Assembly: GCA_947447835.1 (NCBI GenBank)
Contig: CANFLP010000026.1
Location: 1-19,435 of the forward strand
DNA: 19,435 bases
Reading direction: 5' to 3'
Origin: Bacteroidota bacterium
GTDB lineage: Bacteria > Bacteroidota > Bacteroidia > Chitinophagales > Chitinophagaceae
The notes beneath the pieces were generated by a model. That model ran no database searches. It worked only from the letters and a program-made list of their open reading frames with translations, and was not told where the DNA came from. Each line of letters begins with the position of its first letter. Position 1 is the first letter of the stretch. Position numbers and translations under genes: made by a program. Positions 1 through 8,900 of this stretch are shown here, piece by piece.

Positions 1-75
1 ATTAGCGAAGTGCTTGATAGCCAATTTCTTTTTAGCCAATTCTGTATTTTGGCGTAAGAAGTTTACTTGTAACAT
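1..75 (-). CDS. serS: Serine--tRNA ligase, N-terminal fragment (runs off the window start)
   Basis: Twenty-five codons on the minus strand, read from an ATG at 75-73 with no stop to the window edge. The peptide begins MLQVNFLRQNTELAKKKLAI, which is the usual start of bacterial seryl-tRNA synthetase: the first strand and helix leading into the N-terminal tRNA-binding coiled-coil arm. The enzyme charges tRNA-Ser with serine in the cytoplasm. Catalytic motifs 1-3 lie outside the window, so the call depends on the N-terminus alone. A TAnnTTTG promoter element lies 16 bases upstream of the start codon, which supports both the start choice and a short 5' leader. Confidence 0.8.
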   Translation of the reverse strand, partial: MLQVNFLRQNTELAKKKLAIKHFAN

Positions 76-90
76 AAATGCAAATTTTGG

Positions 91-98
91 CAAAGATA
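91..98 (-). promoter_or_regulatory. Promoter -7 element for serS
   Basis: The minus strand reads TATCTTTG, a perfect match to the Bacteroidota -7 consensus TAnnTTTG, 16 bases upstream of the serS start codon. No convincing -33 TTG is visible at the usual 17-23 base spacing, so the call rests on the -7 box and its position. Confidence 0.55.
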
Positions 99-130
99 AT
101 CAAACCATCCTACTGAGCATAGATATCCCC

Positions 131-138
131 TACCTTTG
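131..138 (+). promoter_or_regulatory. Promoter -7 element for the 160-507 gene
   Basis: The plus strand reads TACCTTTG, a perfect TAnnTTTG match, 21 bases before the ATG at 160. It overlaps the in-frame TTG at 136 that could otherwise be taken as the start codon, so the ATG at 160 is the better start. Together with the minus-strand element at 91-98 it makes this a compact divergent promoter region. Confidence 0.55.
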
Positions 139-159
139 CCTAAAATTAGCGGATTAACA

Positions 160-507
160 ATGGCCAATATACAAGACGACTTACAAACGAGATGGTGGGA
201 TTTAGAGAAAAAATTGATGGATCATTTTGGGAAGAAACCCGACACAGAAGCAGTGCTGTTCTTGATTGGACTTCAAGAATCAGGTTTTATAAGGGAAAAA
301 ATTTCTAAAGAACAAAAGCAGGACCTGATGCATATAGCCATCTGCTCTATATTGATGCCAAGTGGATATTACCTACTAGAAGGCAAGGATGAAGAGGGCT
401 GGCCCCATTTTAAGCAATTAAAGCCTCTGCCCGTTATGGATCTTATTGAACAAGAGGTATTCCTAAAAGACCATATTTTACTATATTTTGACAATATTCG
501 CTATTAG
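160..507 (+). CDS. Small conserved-looking protein of unknown function
   Basis: A 115-residue protein that starts MANIQDDLQTRWWDLEKKL. I do not recognise a named family. It is soluble-looking, with no signal peptide or membrane segment. It is rich in acidic residues and leucine, with an amphipathic N-terminal helix and a Trp pair early on (WW in DLQTRWWDL). Its composition and codon use match its neighbours, so it is probably a real gene and not a chance frame. The ATG at 160 is preferred over the upstream TTG at 136 because a perfect -7 promoter box covers 131-138. It lies 55 bases upstream of gcvH on the same strand and could be partly co-transcribed, although gcvH has a possible promoter of its own. 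Confidence 0.65.
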   Translation: MANIQDDLQTRWWDLEKKLMDHFGKKPDTEAVLFLIGLQESGFIREKISKEQKQDLMHIAICSILMPSGYYLLEGKDEEGWPHFKQLKPLPVMDLIEQEVFLKDHILLYFDNIRY

Positions 508-511
508 CAGA

Positions 512-542
512 TTGGTTTTTTAGCTATTTTGATGGATATTTG
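512..542 (+). promoter_or_regulatory. Possible promoter of the gcvH run
   Basis: A TTG at 512-514 and GATATTTG at 535-542 (one mismatch to TAnnTTTG) are separated by 20 bases, which is normal spacing for Bacteroidota promoters. The box ends 20 bases before the gcvH ATG. The imperfect -7 box keeps confidence low, and read-through from the upstream gene is also possible. Confidence 0.35.
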
Positions 543-562
543 CAACAATAAAAATTGAACCT

Positions 563-940
563 ATGCAATTCCCTGCCGATTTACGTTACACTAAAGATCA
601 TGAATGGATCAAATTAGATCGCACAACAGCTACCATTGGTATTACCGATTTTGCACAAAGCGAATTGGGTGATATCGTGTATTTAGATATTAATACAGTT
701 GGAAGTAGCCTTGCTGCTGAAGCTGTTTTCGGCACTGTGGAAGCGGTAAAAACCGTAAGTGATTTATTCTTGCCAATGGCAGGTACCATTACCGAAGTAA
801 ACCCTGCATTAGCATCAAACCCTGAATTAGTAAATACAGACCCATATGGTCAAGGTTGGATGGTAAAAGTTACTGTAAACAACGCAGCAGACTTTGAACA
901 ATTATTGACTAGCGAAGCATATGCTAAGTTGGTTCACTAA
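563..940 (+). CDS. gcvH: Glycine cleavage system H protein
   Basis: A 125-residue lipoyl carrier protein. In the glycine cleavage complex it shuttles the aminomethyl group from the P protein to the T protein and is re-oxidised by the L protein, feeding one-carbon units to tetrahydrofolate. The N-terminal LRYTKDHEWIKL is the family signature. The lipoylation site is Lys63 in GTVEAVKTVSDL (the usual form is ESVK). It is followed by the conserved PMAGTITEVN and NPELVNTDPYGQGWMVKV blocks. Length is typical of the family. No gcvP or gcvT is in the window. The next gene starts 3 bases after its stop, so it heads a compact run with a VanZ-like protein, a MarR regulator and an exported hydrolase. Confidence 0.96.
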   Translation: MQFPADLRYTKDHEWIKLDRTTATIGITDFAQSELGDIVYLDINTVGSSLAAEAVFGTVEAVKTVSDLFLPMAGTITEVNPALASNPELVNTDPYGQGWMVKVTVNNAADFEQLLTSEAYAKLVH

Positions 941-943
941 TTT

Positions 944-1339
944 ATGTCCATGAAAAGATTGCTTTGGGTTATTGCCGAAATTGCCATTGTCTTTATTTTA
1001 TTAAGTTTACCTGGCAGCAGTTTCCCAGACCAAGCAAAATGGTATGGAAATTTTCCATTGGATAAATTGGTGCACATTCTGTTATTTGGCTCATTAGCTT
1101 TGTCGTTTTTGATTTATTTTGAAAAATCAAAATACCAAGCCCTTAAAACAGTTCGTGCAAAAGCATATGTTTTAATATTTTGTATCTTATATGGCATAGG
1201 AATGGAATATTATCAAAAATATTTTGTTCCAAGTAGAGGTTTTGAAGTGGGTGATATGTTGGCCGATGCCATTGGGTCGCTGTTAGCATTGCCACTTTTA
1301 AAATGGTTAAAAGGTAACATACTAAATAAGCATAAGTAG
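944..1339 (+). CDS. VanZ-like membrane protein
   Basis: A 131-residue protein with about four hydrophobic segments: residues near 6-22, 40-60, 72-90 and 108-122. It carries the VanZ-family pattern: a DKLVHILLFGSLALSF block near 40, then GIGMEYYQKYFVPSRGFEVG leading into DMLADAIGS. The family takes its name from VanZ, which gives low-level teicoplanin resistance, but small stand-alone members in Bacteroidota have no established role. The ATG lies 3 bases after the gcvH stop; a second ATG two codons downstream is an equally plausible start. It is probably translated from the gcvH message. Confidence 0.85.
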   Translation: MSMKRLLWVIAEIAIVFILLSLPGSSFPDQAKWYGNFPLDKLVHILLFGSLALSFLIYFEKSKYQALKTVRAKAYVLIFCILYGIGMEYYQKYFVPSRGFEVGDMLADAIGSLLALPLLKWLKGNILNKHK

Positions 1340-1345
1340 CAATTA

Positions 1346-1807
1346 ATGGGTATAGAGCAAGACATACAACAATCTAATTTTCGGAATGAGTACCAGAAAA
1401 TGGGCATCAATTTGATGTATACCGCTAACTGGTTAAACGAAAGAATTGGTCGTTTTTTATTACAAGAAGATATTACCCAACAACAATATAACATACTCAG
1501 AATTCTTAGAGGCAGTGATGTTCCCTTGAGCACTTTGCAAATTAGAGAACGCATGTTGGATAAGATGAGTGATACAAGTAGAATTGTAGATAGGCTCATT
1601 GTAAAAGAGCTGGTTCAAAAATCTGCATGTAAAGCAGATAAAAGATTAGTGGATATCATCTTAACTGATAAAGGATTACAATTAGTTGAAAGACTAGATC
1701 AGTTCAACGACCAAATAGATGCTATTTTAAAAGGAGTATCCGAAACCGAGGCTAAAACCATCAATCAGATTTTGGACAAATTACGCAGCCTTCCAGATCA
1801 TAAATAA
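1346..1807 (+). CDS. MarR-family transcriptional regulator
   Basis: A 153-residue winged-helix regulator. Helices near 18-40 form the dimer interface. The helix-turn-helix spans about 45-90, with a likely recognition helix at MSDTSRIVDRLIVKELV. The wing is CKADKRLVDIILTDKG (95-110), including the Asp-x-Arg pattern of MarR proteins. MarR proteins usually repress their own operon and respond to small phenolic or oxidative signals. The ligand and targets here cannot be told from sequence. It starts 6 bases after the VanZ-like gene and ends 13 bases before the hydrolase gene, so it may control this run. Confidence 0.9.
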   Translation: MGIEQDIQQSNFRNEYQKMGINLMYTANWLNERIGRFLLQEDITQQQYNILRILRGSDVPLSTLQIRERMLDKMSDTSRIVDRLIVKELVQKSACKADKRLVDIILTDKGLQLVERLDQFNDQIDAILKGVSETEAKTINQILDKLRSLPDHK

Positions 1808-1820
1808 TTAATTAAAATAT

Positions 1821-3284
1821 ATGCGCTATTTATTAAGCATTCTACTATTAGGATGTTGCCTTTTTGTGAAAGCACAACCTAGCTTAGATGATAAGAATGT
1901 TTTTGAATTTAGAGGAGTCTGGATTGCAACTGTTGTAAATATAGATTGGCCAAGTAAAAGAGGCTTAAGCAACGAGGATCAAAAAAGAGAATTTATTACA
2001 TTATTGGACATGCATCAAAAAAATGGAATGAATGCAATCATCATGCAGGTACGTCCAGCTGGGGATGCATTGTATCCCTCTAACTTAGAGCCTTGGAGTG
2101 AATATTTAATGGGACAACAAGGCTTACCTCCTAGTCCATTTTATGATCCGCTAAGTTTTATGATTGCCGAGACACATAAGCGAGGCATGGAGTTTCATGC
2201 TTGGATTAATCCATATCGTGCCGTATTTAATACGCAAAAATCAAGTATTGCACCCAATCATTTAACCAAGACACATCCTGAATGGTTTGTAAATTACGAC
2301 GATAAAAAAATATTCAATCCAGGATTACCCGAAGTATGGCAACATACCAATCGTGTTGTAAGAGATTTAGTAACTCGTTATGATATTGACGCCATTCATT
2401 TAGACGATTATTTTTATCCATACAAAGTACCTGGTAAAGAATTTCAAGACGAAGCAACTTATAAAAAATATAGTCGTGGTTTAAATAAGGAAGACTGGAG
2501 AAGAAGTAATTGTGATACTATTATAAAACAATTGTCTGCAACCATTCATAGCATTAAACCAGGTGTGCAATTTGGCATAAGCCCATTTGGTGTGTGGCGC
2601 AATAAATCAAAAGATCCTATTGGTAGTAATACAAAGGCAGGGGTATCTAATTACGATGATTTATATGCAGACATATTATTATGGTTAAACAAAGGATGGG
2701 TTGATTATATCGTACCTCAATTATACTGGGAACATGGACATGCTTTGGCCGACTATGATGAACTAGTAAACTGGTGGGACCAACACAATTATAAAAGAAA
2801 CCTATATATAGGCCACGGTATTTACCGAGCAGGCACAACCCCTAATTGGAAAAGCAGCAAAGAGATTCCTTATCAAATTCAAAATTTGAGATCTTTGAAA
2901 AACACAAGAGGTAGTGCTTATTTTAGTAGCAGTAGTTTTAAAAATAACCCCAATCACTGGAATGATAGCTTGCAAAATAACTATTATCGTAAACCCGCTT
3001 TACAGCCTACGATGCCATGGCTAGTTCAGTATGAAGTAGACGCTCCTATTGTAAATAAGAAATCTGAAAAGTCATACCAAATTGAGGTGACACAAGTTAA
3101 ACAAGTAAAGCAGTTTGCCATCATTAGTCAAGCAAATAATAAATACGCAGTTGAGGCAATCGTGCCAAGCGACTCAAAATATATTAATCTTAGCGCATTA
3201 GGCATTGAAAAACTAGACAACGCACATTACTGGATTGTAGCTATTGGTTTACAAAATCAATTAAGTAAAATGGTTGCTTTATAG
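1821..3284 (+). CDS. Exported glycoside hydrolase-like protein (DUF187/GHL10, DigH-like)
   Basis: A 487-residue protein with an N-terminal signal peptide, probably cut after Ala18 (VKA-Q). The rest is a TIM-barrel of the DUF187/GHL10 family: FRGVWIATVVNIDWP (30-44), QVRPAGDALYPS (76-87), WINPYR (128-133), HLDDYFYPY (193-201, with an acidic pair expected at the active site), GISPFGVW and later PQLYWE. The last ~85 residues look like a small beta-rich accessory domain. Family members include E. coli DigH, which cleaves glycan strands of peptidoglycan after stem peptides are removed, so a role in cell-wall processing is likely but inferred. It closes the gcvH run and ends 8 bases from the convergent kup gene. 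Confidence 0.88.
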   Translation: MRYLLSILLLGCCLFVKAQPSLDDKNVFEFRGVWIATVVNIDWPSKRGLSNEDQKREFITLLDMHQKNGMNAIIMQVRPAGDALYPSNLEPWSEYLMGQQGLPPSPFYDPLSFMIAETHKRGMEFHAWINPYRAVFNTQKSSIAPNHLTKTHPEWFVNYDDKKIFNPGLPEVWQHTNRVVRDLVTRYDIDAIHLDDYFYPYKVPGKEFQDEATYKKYSRGLNKEDWRRSNCDTIIKQLSATIHSIKPGVQFGISPFGVWRNKSKDPIGSNTKAGVSNYDDLYADILLWLNKGWVDYIVPQLYWEHGHALADYDELVNWWDQHNYKRNLYIGHGIYRAGTTPNWKSSKEIPYQIQNLRSLKNTRGSAYFSSSSFKNNPNHWNDSLQNNYYRKPALQPTMPWLVQYEVDAPIVNKKSEKSYQIEVTQVKQVKQFAIISQANNKYAVEAIVPSDSKYINLSALGIEKLDNAHYWIVAIGLQNQLSKMVAL

Positions 3285-3292
3285 TTTAAAAT

Positions 3293-5266
3293 TTACCTGT
3301 CAAATACACGTCTTAGCGGAAGATTTTCATTCGCCTTAATAATCAAAGGGACATGCTCTACAATAGTCATGTCATTGTCTAATCCAAAGGCTTTTTGATC
3401 ACTTTGTGCTAAATGTTTGATATTAAAGTAAACGTCCATAATAAAGTCTTCTCTGAATGACAATTCATTTTCAATACTAAAGAAGCTTTCTATAATTACA
3501 TAAGTGATATCCGCATGGAAATCCTTACTTTTTAAGGACTCGTATTTGCTGTAAATACCTAATTCGTGGCACTCATTCAACTCCTGCATTACTTTTTTGA
3601 ATAATACATTCACCCTTGGCTGAATCCTGAACCCTAATTTAAAGTCCACACGCATTACTTTATCGTCCACTAATTCACGAATTGAATACTCCATACCATA
3701 AGGAGAATCGGTTCTGTCAATATGAATAAACCAATAAATGTCAGCACGTTTTGGTTTACGATTTAAAATAGAATCGATAATACGATGTTCAATTTCGCGA
3801 TAATTATTTGCTTTTGTTAAATACACTAAGTGCGTTGCATATTTTGGAATGTCTTTGTCTGCACTTAATTCTACCATTGGTTCTAAATAGTCTTTCATCT
3901 TCACAAAATCCAAATATCTATTGGCAATTTTACGTGCACGATGCCAAATCATCATCACAAAAATCATACTTAGTGAAAATACAAAAGTGATATAACTTTC
4001 TTTTACCTTAACAATATTTGCAACAAAGAAAGAGATTTCAACAACACTAAAAATTAATATTATTACAGCCACAATAGACTGTCTCCATCTTTTTACATTC
4101 AACATATAAAAATTCATCAGTATCGTTGTCATTATCATGGTAATGATAATTGAAAAACCATAAGCCGCTTCCATGTGCTCACTCTTTCTAAAAAAGAATA
4201 ACATAGTAATACAACCTGCCCATAAAATTAAATTTAAACTAGGGATATAAATTTGTCCCTTTTGATCGGTCGGAAATTTAATAGTAACACGAGGCCAAAA
4301 ATTCAAACTAATAGCTTCAGAAATTAAAGTAAATGATCCACTAATTAAAGCTTGACTAGCAATAATAGCAGCAACTGTTGCAATACAAATACCCGCTAAT
4401 AAAAACCAGTGTGGCATTAATTCATAAAAAGGATTCAATCCTTCAATAGACTCGCCCATGTGCATTATTAACCAAGCCCCTTGCCCCATATAGTTAATCA
4501 CCAGGGCAGTTTTTACAAACATCCAACTTACTTGAATATTTTGTCGACCGCAATGCCCCAAGTCGCTATACAATGCTTCGGCACCTGTTGTACATAAAAA
4601 CACCGCACCTAATATCCAAAACCCTTTCGGATAATTTACCAATAAATCATAAGCGTAATAAGGATTTAATGATTTTAAAATTTCAGCATGATGAATCACT
4701 TGAAAAAATCCTAAAAGTAAAATCATCGAAAACCAAATCAACATGATGGGGCCAAATGCAAAACCTACAATTTTTGTTCCAAAACGTTGAAAGAAAAACA
4801 ATAAGGAAATAATAGCCATTACAATTCCTACTGTTAAATTATTTCCTGGTACAATAATATTTTCCATTCCTCTCACACCACCTAACCCCTCTACAGCAGA
4901 TGCTACAGATATAGGCGGCGTAATCATCCCATCAGCTAACAACATAGCCGCACCAATAATCGCAGGAATATAAATCCATTTTACATAACGTCTTACTAAA
5001 GCAAAAAGAGAGAATATTCCCCCTTCACCTCTATTGTCTGCACGTAGTGTTAAAAAAACGTATTTAAAAGTAGTCTGTAATGTTAATGTCCAAAACACAC
5101 AAGAGATGGCACCATATACCAACTGCTCTGTAATAACTCTATGATTAATGATGGATTTGAATACATACAATGGAGAGGTTCCGATATCGCCATATATAAT
5201 TCCTAAAGTAACTATTAAACCTGCTACCGAGAGTTTGTGGTTATGACCACTAGTTGTATGTGCCAT
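3293..5266 (-). CDS. kup: Low-affinity potassium uptake protein Kup
   Basis: A 657-residue member of the KUP/HAK/KT family, which brings K+ into the cell together with protons across the inner membrane. The signature GIIYGDIGTSPLYV lies in the first membrane segment (GDIGTSPLY 26-34), followed by NRGEGGIFSLFALV, ADGMITPPISVASAVEGL and TTGAEALYSDLGHCGR, all conserved in Kup. About twelve membrane segments span residues 12-445. The remaining ~210 residues form a hydrophilic cytoplasmic tail. Length is slightly above E. coli Kup (622). It converges on the hydrolase gene with an 8-base gap and no visible terminator. The SRPBCC gene lies 107 bases upstream on the same strand. Confidence 0.96.
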   Translation of the reverse strand: MAHTTSGHNHKLSVAGLIVTLGIIYGDIGTSPLYVFKSIINHRVITEQLVYGAISCVFWTLTLQTTFKYVFLTLRADNRGEGGIFSLFALVRRYVKWIYIPAIIGAAMLLADGMITPPISVASAVEGLGGVRGMENIIVPGNNLTVGIVMAIISLLFFFQRFGTKIVGFAFGPIMLIWFSMILLLGFFQVIHHAEILKSLNPYYAYDLLVNYPKGFWILGAVFLCTTGAEALYSDLGHCGRQNIQVSWMFVKTALVINYMGQGAWLIMHMGESIEGLNPFYELMPHWFLLAGICIATVAAIIASQALISGSFTLISEAISLNFWPRVTIKFPTDQKGQIYIPSLNLILWAGCITMLFFFRKSEHMEAAYGFSIIITMIMTTILMNFYMLNVKRWRQSIVAVIILIFSVVEISFFVANIVKVKESYITFVFSLSMIFVMMIWHRARKIANRYLDFVKMKDYLEPMVELSADKDIPKYATHLVYLTKANNYREIEHRIIDSILNRKPKRADIYWFIHIDRTDSPYGMEYSIRELVDDKVMRVDFKLGFRIQPRVNVLFKKVMQELNECHELGIYSKYESLKSKDFHADITYVIIESFFSIENELSFREDFIMDVYFNIKHLAQSDQKAFGLDNDMTIVEHVPLIIKANENLPLRRVFDR

Positions 5267-5286
5267 GAAGCTGTTTGATTGGAAAA

Positions 5287-5313
5287 CAAAGTTTATAAAA
5301 AATTAATAAACAA
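5287..5313 (-). promoter_or_regulatory. Possible kup promoter
   Basis: On the minus strand, AAACTTTG (5294-5287, one mismatch to TAnnTTTG) lies about 20 bases upstream of the kup start codon. A TTG lies about 16 bases further upstream, slightly closer than the usual spacing. The surrounding 107 bases are strongly AT-rich and hold no gene that I can support. Confidence 0.3.
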
Positions 5314-5373
5314 TCCCTTATAAATCGTAAGTATTTTATAAATATTTTAATCAATCAATAGTAAGCTCCAAAA

Positions 5374-5847
5374 CTAAGGCTTGTAAGTACCGAACATTGC
5401 TTCCACAGCTTTAACCCTAAAATCAAAAATTCCTTGAAGCTGTTTTTTCACAAGTATCCATTGAGCCAAATCTCCTAAAATTCCAAAAGGAATTTTATAA
5501 TGTACAATATCCTCCATACAAACGCCACCCGGGATAGCTTTGAAATGATGTTGATGATGCCAAAGGCTGTAAGGACCAAAACGTTGTTCATCTACAAAAT
5601 ACTTGCCTTCCTGAACATGAGTAATTTCCGTCATCCAATACATAGGAATTCCCAATAAAGGGCTAACAGTGTACTCAATAATCTGTCCTGGATACATTTT
5701 TTCGCCATGGTGTTTACTTATAATGTTAAATCCCATGTGATTAGGTGTGATTTTGGCAAGATTTGCAGGACTGCTAAAAAAATCCCAGGCCTGTCCCAAA
5801 CTAATGGGTAAATTTTGTACGGTGTGGAGCGTATATACTTTTGACAT
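5374..5847 (-). CDS. SRPBCC-fold (START/Bet v1-like) protein
   Basis: A 157-residue soluble protein starting MSKVYTLHTVQNLPISLGQA. Features of the SRPBCC ligand-binding fold are the opening strand followed by AWDFFSSPANLAKITPNHMGF, a central PLLGIPMYWMTEITHVQEGKY strand pair, the FVDEQRFGPYSLWHHQHHF block, and a long C-terminal helix (DFRVKAVEAMFG). The closest group is the bacterial cell-division-inhibitor-like or ligand-binding SRPBCC proteins. Substrate and role are unknown. The reading frame stays open upstream to 6048, but that extension overlaps the divergent helicase gene and is Cys-rich, low-complexity sequence, so the ATG at 5847 is preferred. It is divergent from the helicase gene across 66 bases. 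Confidence 0.85.
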   Translation of the reverse strand: MSKVYTLHTVQNLPISLGQAWDFFSSPANLAKITPNHMGFNIISKHHGEKMYPGQIIEYTVSPLLGIPMYWMTEITHVQEGKYFVDEQRFGPYSLWHHQHHFKAIPGGVCMEDIVHYKIPFGILGDLAQWILVKKQLQGIFDFRVKAVEAMFGTYKP

Positions 5848-5913
5848 ATAAGTATAACAAGGAACCGGCCTTTTTGTTGTGGGGATTACAAGGAAAGCCA
5901 TTAATTTTATAAA

Positions 5914-8900
5914 ATGATAAGCAAGTTGGAACAAGCAAGGGCATTTGAAGCAGTTTACGAAGGGCTGAATGAGCAACAAAAAGTTGCGGTAAACACAATT
6001 GAAGGGCCAGTGATGGTCATTGCAGGACCTGGTACTGGAAAGACGCAAATTTTAGGCGCCCGAATTGGAAAGATTTTATTAGAGACAGATACCTCTCCTG
6101 AAAATATACTTTGTTTAACGTATACCGATGCCGGGGCTATTGCTATGCGCAAGCGTTTGGTAAGTTTTATTGGAACAAGTGCTTATAAAGTAAATATTGC
6201 CACTTTCCACTCTTTTTGTAATGACATTATACAAGATAATTTATCCTTATTTGACAAGACCAGTCTTGATCCTATTTCTGAATTAGAGAAAATCGAATTA
6301 CTAAAAAAACTGATAGATGGATTTGATAAAAATAATCCACTAAAAAGATATCGTGGAGATATATATTATGAAATGAGCAATTTGGCCAAATTGTTTAGTG
6401 CTATGAAAAAGGAAGGTTGGACACCAGCCTATCTAATTGAGAAAGTACAAGATTATATTAAAGAGATTCCTTTTAGAGATGAATTTATTTATAAAAGAAA
6501 ATACAAACAATTTGAGGCGGGTGATTTAAAACAAGGATTAGTAGATGCCGAGGTGGAAAAAATGGAAAAGTTAAATGCAGCCATAAACTGTTTTGATGTT
6601 TACCAGCAACTAATGAAGGACCGCAATAGATATGACTTTGAGGATATGATTAACTGGGTGATCAATGCATTTAAAGAAAATAAAAATTTACTAGCACAAT
6701 ACCAAGAGCGTTTTTTATACATTTTAGTAGACGAGTTTCAGGATACAAGTGGTACGCAAAACGAATTAGTACAATTGCTTGTAAACTATTGGGATCAGCC
6801 CAACTTATTTGTTGTGGGAGACGACGATCAAAGCATTTTTAGATTTCAGGGTGCCAACGTTGAAAATATGTTGCATTTTCAAAATCAATATGCACAGGAT
6901 TTGTTAACCATTGTCTTGGAAAATAATTACCGATCTACTCAAGCAATCTTAGATGCTTCTACTATTGTAATAAATAATAATCAAGAACGCCTTGTAAATA
7001 AAATTAATAATTTAGAAAAGAAGTTAATTGCAGCACATCCAAACAATCAAGGCGAAACGGCTGATCCTGCGATCATTGCATATCAAGTGCCCGAGGAGGA
7101 AATGATAGATATTACTGAACAAATTGTACAACTTACCGAAAAAGGAGTAGCCCCAAATCAAATTGCAGTTTTATACAAAGAACATAAATACGGCGAAGAA
7201 ATTGCTCACTTTTTACAACAAAAGAATATACCCGTTTATACAAGACGTACTGCTAATTTATTAGACCAAACCTTGGTAAAACAAATCATCACCATTTTGG
7301 ATTATTTGGTTTGTGAATTAGACCAACCGTATGAAGGCGCCAATTTGCTTTTTGAAATACTCCATTTTAAATGGTGGAATATTTCGCCCATAACTATTGC
7401 CAAGTTAACGTTTGAAGCAAACCACTTAAAATATGGTGCTCCTGAAAATTCATTCCGAAAAGTATTGGCAGAGAAAACACAACAAGTACAGGGCAGTTTA
7501 TTTCAAGAAGGTGGGGTGCAAGAATTAGCAAAGGCAGCACAGGTGCTAGAGTCACTTATTAGCGAAGTGGCAAATGTTACATTATTAAATTTAGTAGAAC
7601 AGGTTTTACAAAAAACGGGCATCATTCAATCGGTTTTGCAATCAAGCAATAAAGGATTTGAATTAGAAGTAATTACAAAGTTTTTTGACTTTATAAAGGA
7701 AGAAACACATCGTCGTCCAAGTTTAAAATTGAAGGACTTGGTTGAAATGCTTGAACTAATGCAAAAAGAAGGCATTCGATTGCCATTGCCTATTACAACT
7801 GGTGGCGTAAGTGGTGTGAATTTATTAACAACACACGGAAGCAAAGGCCTTGAATTTGAATATGTATTTGTGGCAGGGACAAATGCACATTATTGGGAAA
7901 AGAAAAGAGCAGCAAATAATATTGGATATGGTTTACCTGACACTGTTTTAAGTAGTTTAGAAAATACAGATGACAAAGAGGAATTAAGAAGATTATTTTA
8001 CGTAGCTATAACCCGTGCTAAAAAGGAACTACAAATATCTTACGCACTAAATCGTGCCGATGGTAAAGTGGCCGAGCCAAGTCAATTTGTAATAGAATTG
8101 ATTGAAGGAAATGAAAAGCGTATCACTGAAAAGCAATTACTACCAGACATTAAAATGCAATATAAACTATTGCATATACAAAGCACTATTCAGCCCCAAA
8201 TTAAACAACTAGAGGAGGATTTTATCAGTCCTAAGTTGGAACAGTTTACAATGAATGTAACGGCTTTAAATAACTACCTAAAATGTCCTTTGCATTTTTA
8301 TTACAATAGTTTAATAAGAGTCCCATCGGGCAAATCAGAAGCCACTACTTTTGGATCTGCCGTCCACGATGCTTTGAATAAATTATTTAAAAAAATGTCG
8401 GAGCGTGAAAGTGTATTCCCAGACAAACAAGAGCTAATACAGGATTTTAATTATTACATGAGTAGGCATAGAGAAGCATTCACACAGGTTGAATTTAATA
8501 GTAGGAAAGAACAAGGGGAAATAGTTTTAACAAAATACTATGATGAATATGCTCAATTATGGAATAAGGTGGTTACTACAGAGTATCGTATTAATAATGT
8601 GGTTTTAAATGGCATTCCATTAAAAGGAGCAATCGATAAAATAGAATTTAATGGGAAACAAGTAGTAGTTGTCGATTATAAAACAGGGAGTGTTGAAAAT
8701 GCTAAAGAAAAACTGTTTGCGCCCAACGACAAGTATCCTAATGGAGGTGATTATTGGAGACAGGCCGTTTTTTATAAAATATTATTAAATCATCATCCTA
8801 AAAACTGGGAAGTAACTACCGCCGAATTTGATTTTGTGGAGCCAAATAAAAAGAAGCAGTTTGAAAAAGTAGCTATCAATATTAGCGACGCAGACATTAC

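Noticed and set aside
136..159. TTG start extending the first plus-strand gene by eight codons
   Set aside because: It lies inside a perfect -7 promoter box (131-138), so the ATG at 160 is more likely.
1821..1875. Lipoprotein signal (LLGC) in the DigH-like protein
   Set aside because: The cysteine comes only 12 residues in and the hydrophobic stretch continues past it; cleavage after VKA-Q fits better, though lipidation is not excluded.
5848..6048. Upstream extension of the SRPBCC frame by 67 residues
   Set aside because: It overlaps the divergent helicase gene, has Cys-rich sequence unlike the fold, and the ATG at 5847 starts exactly where the domain begins.
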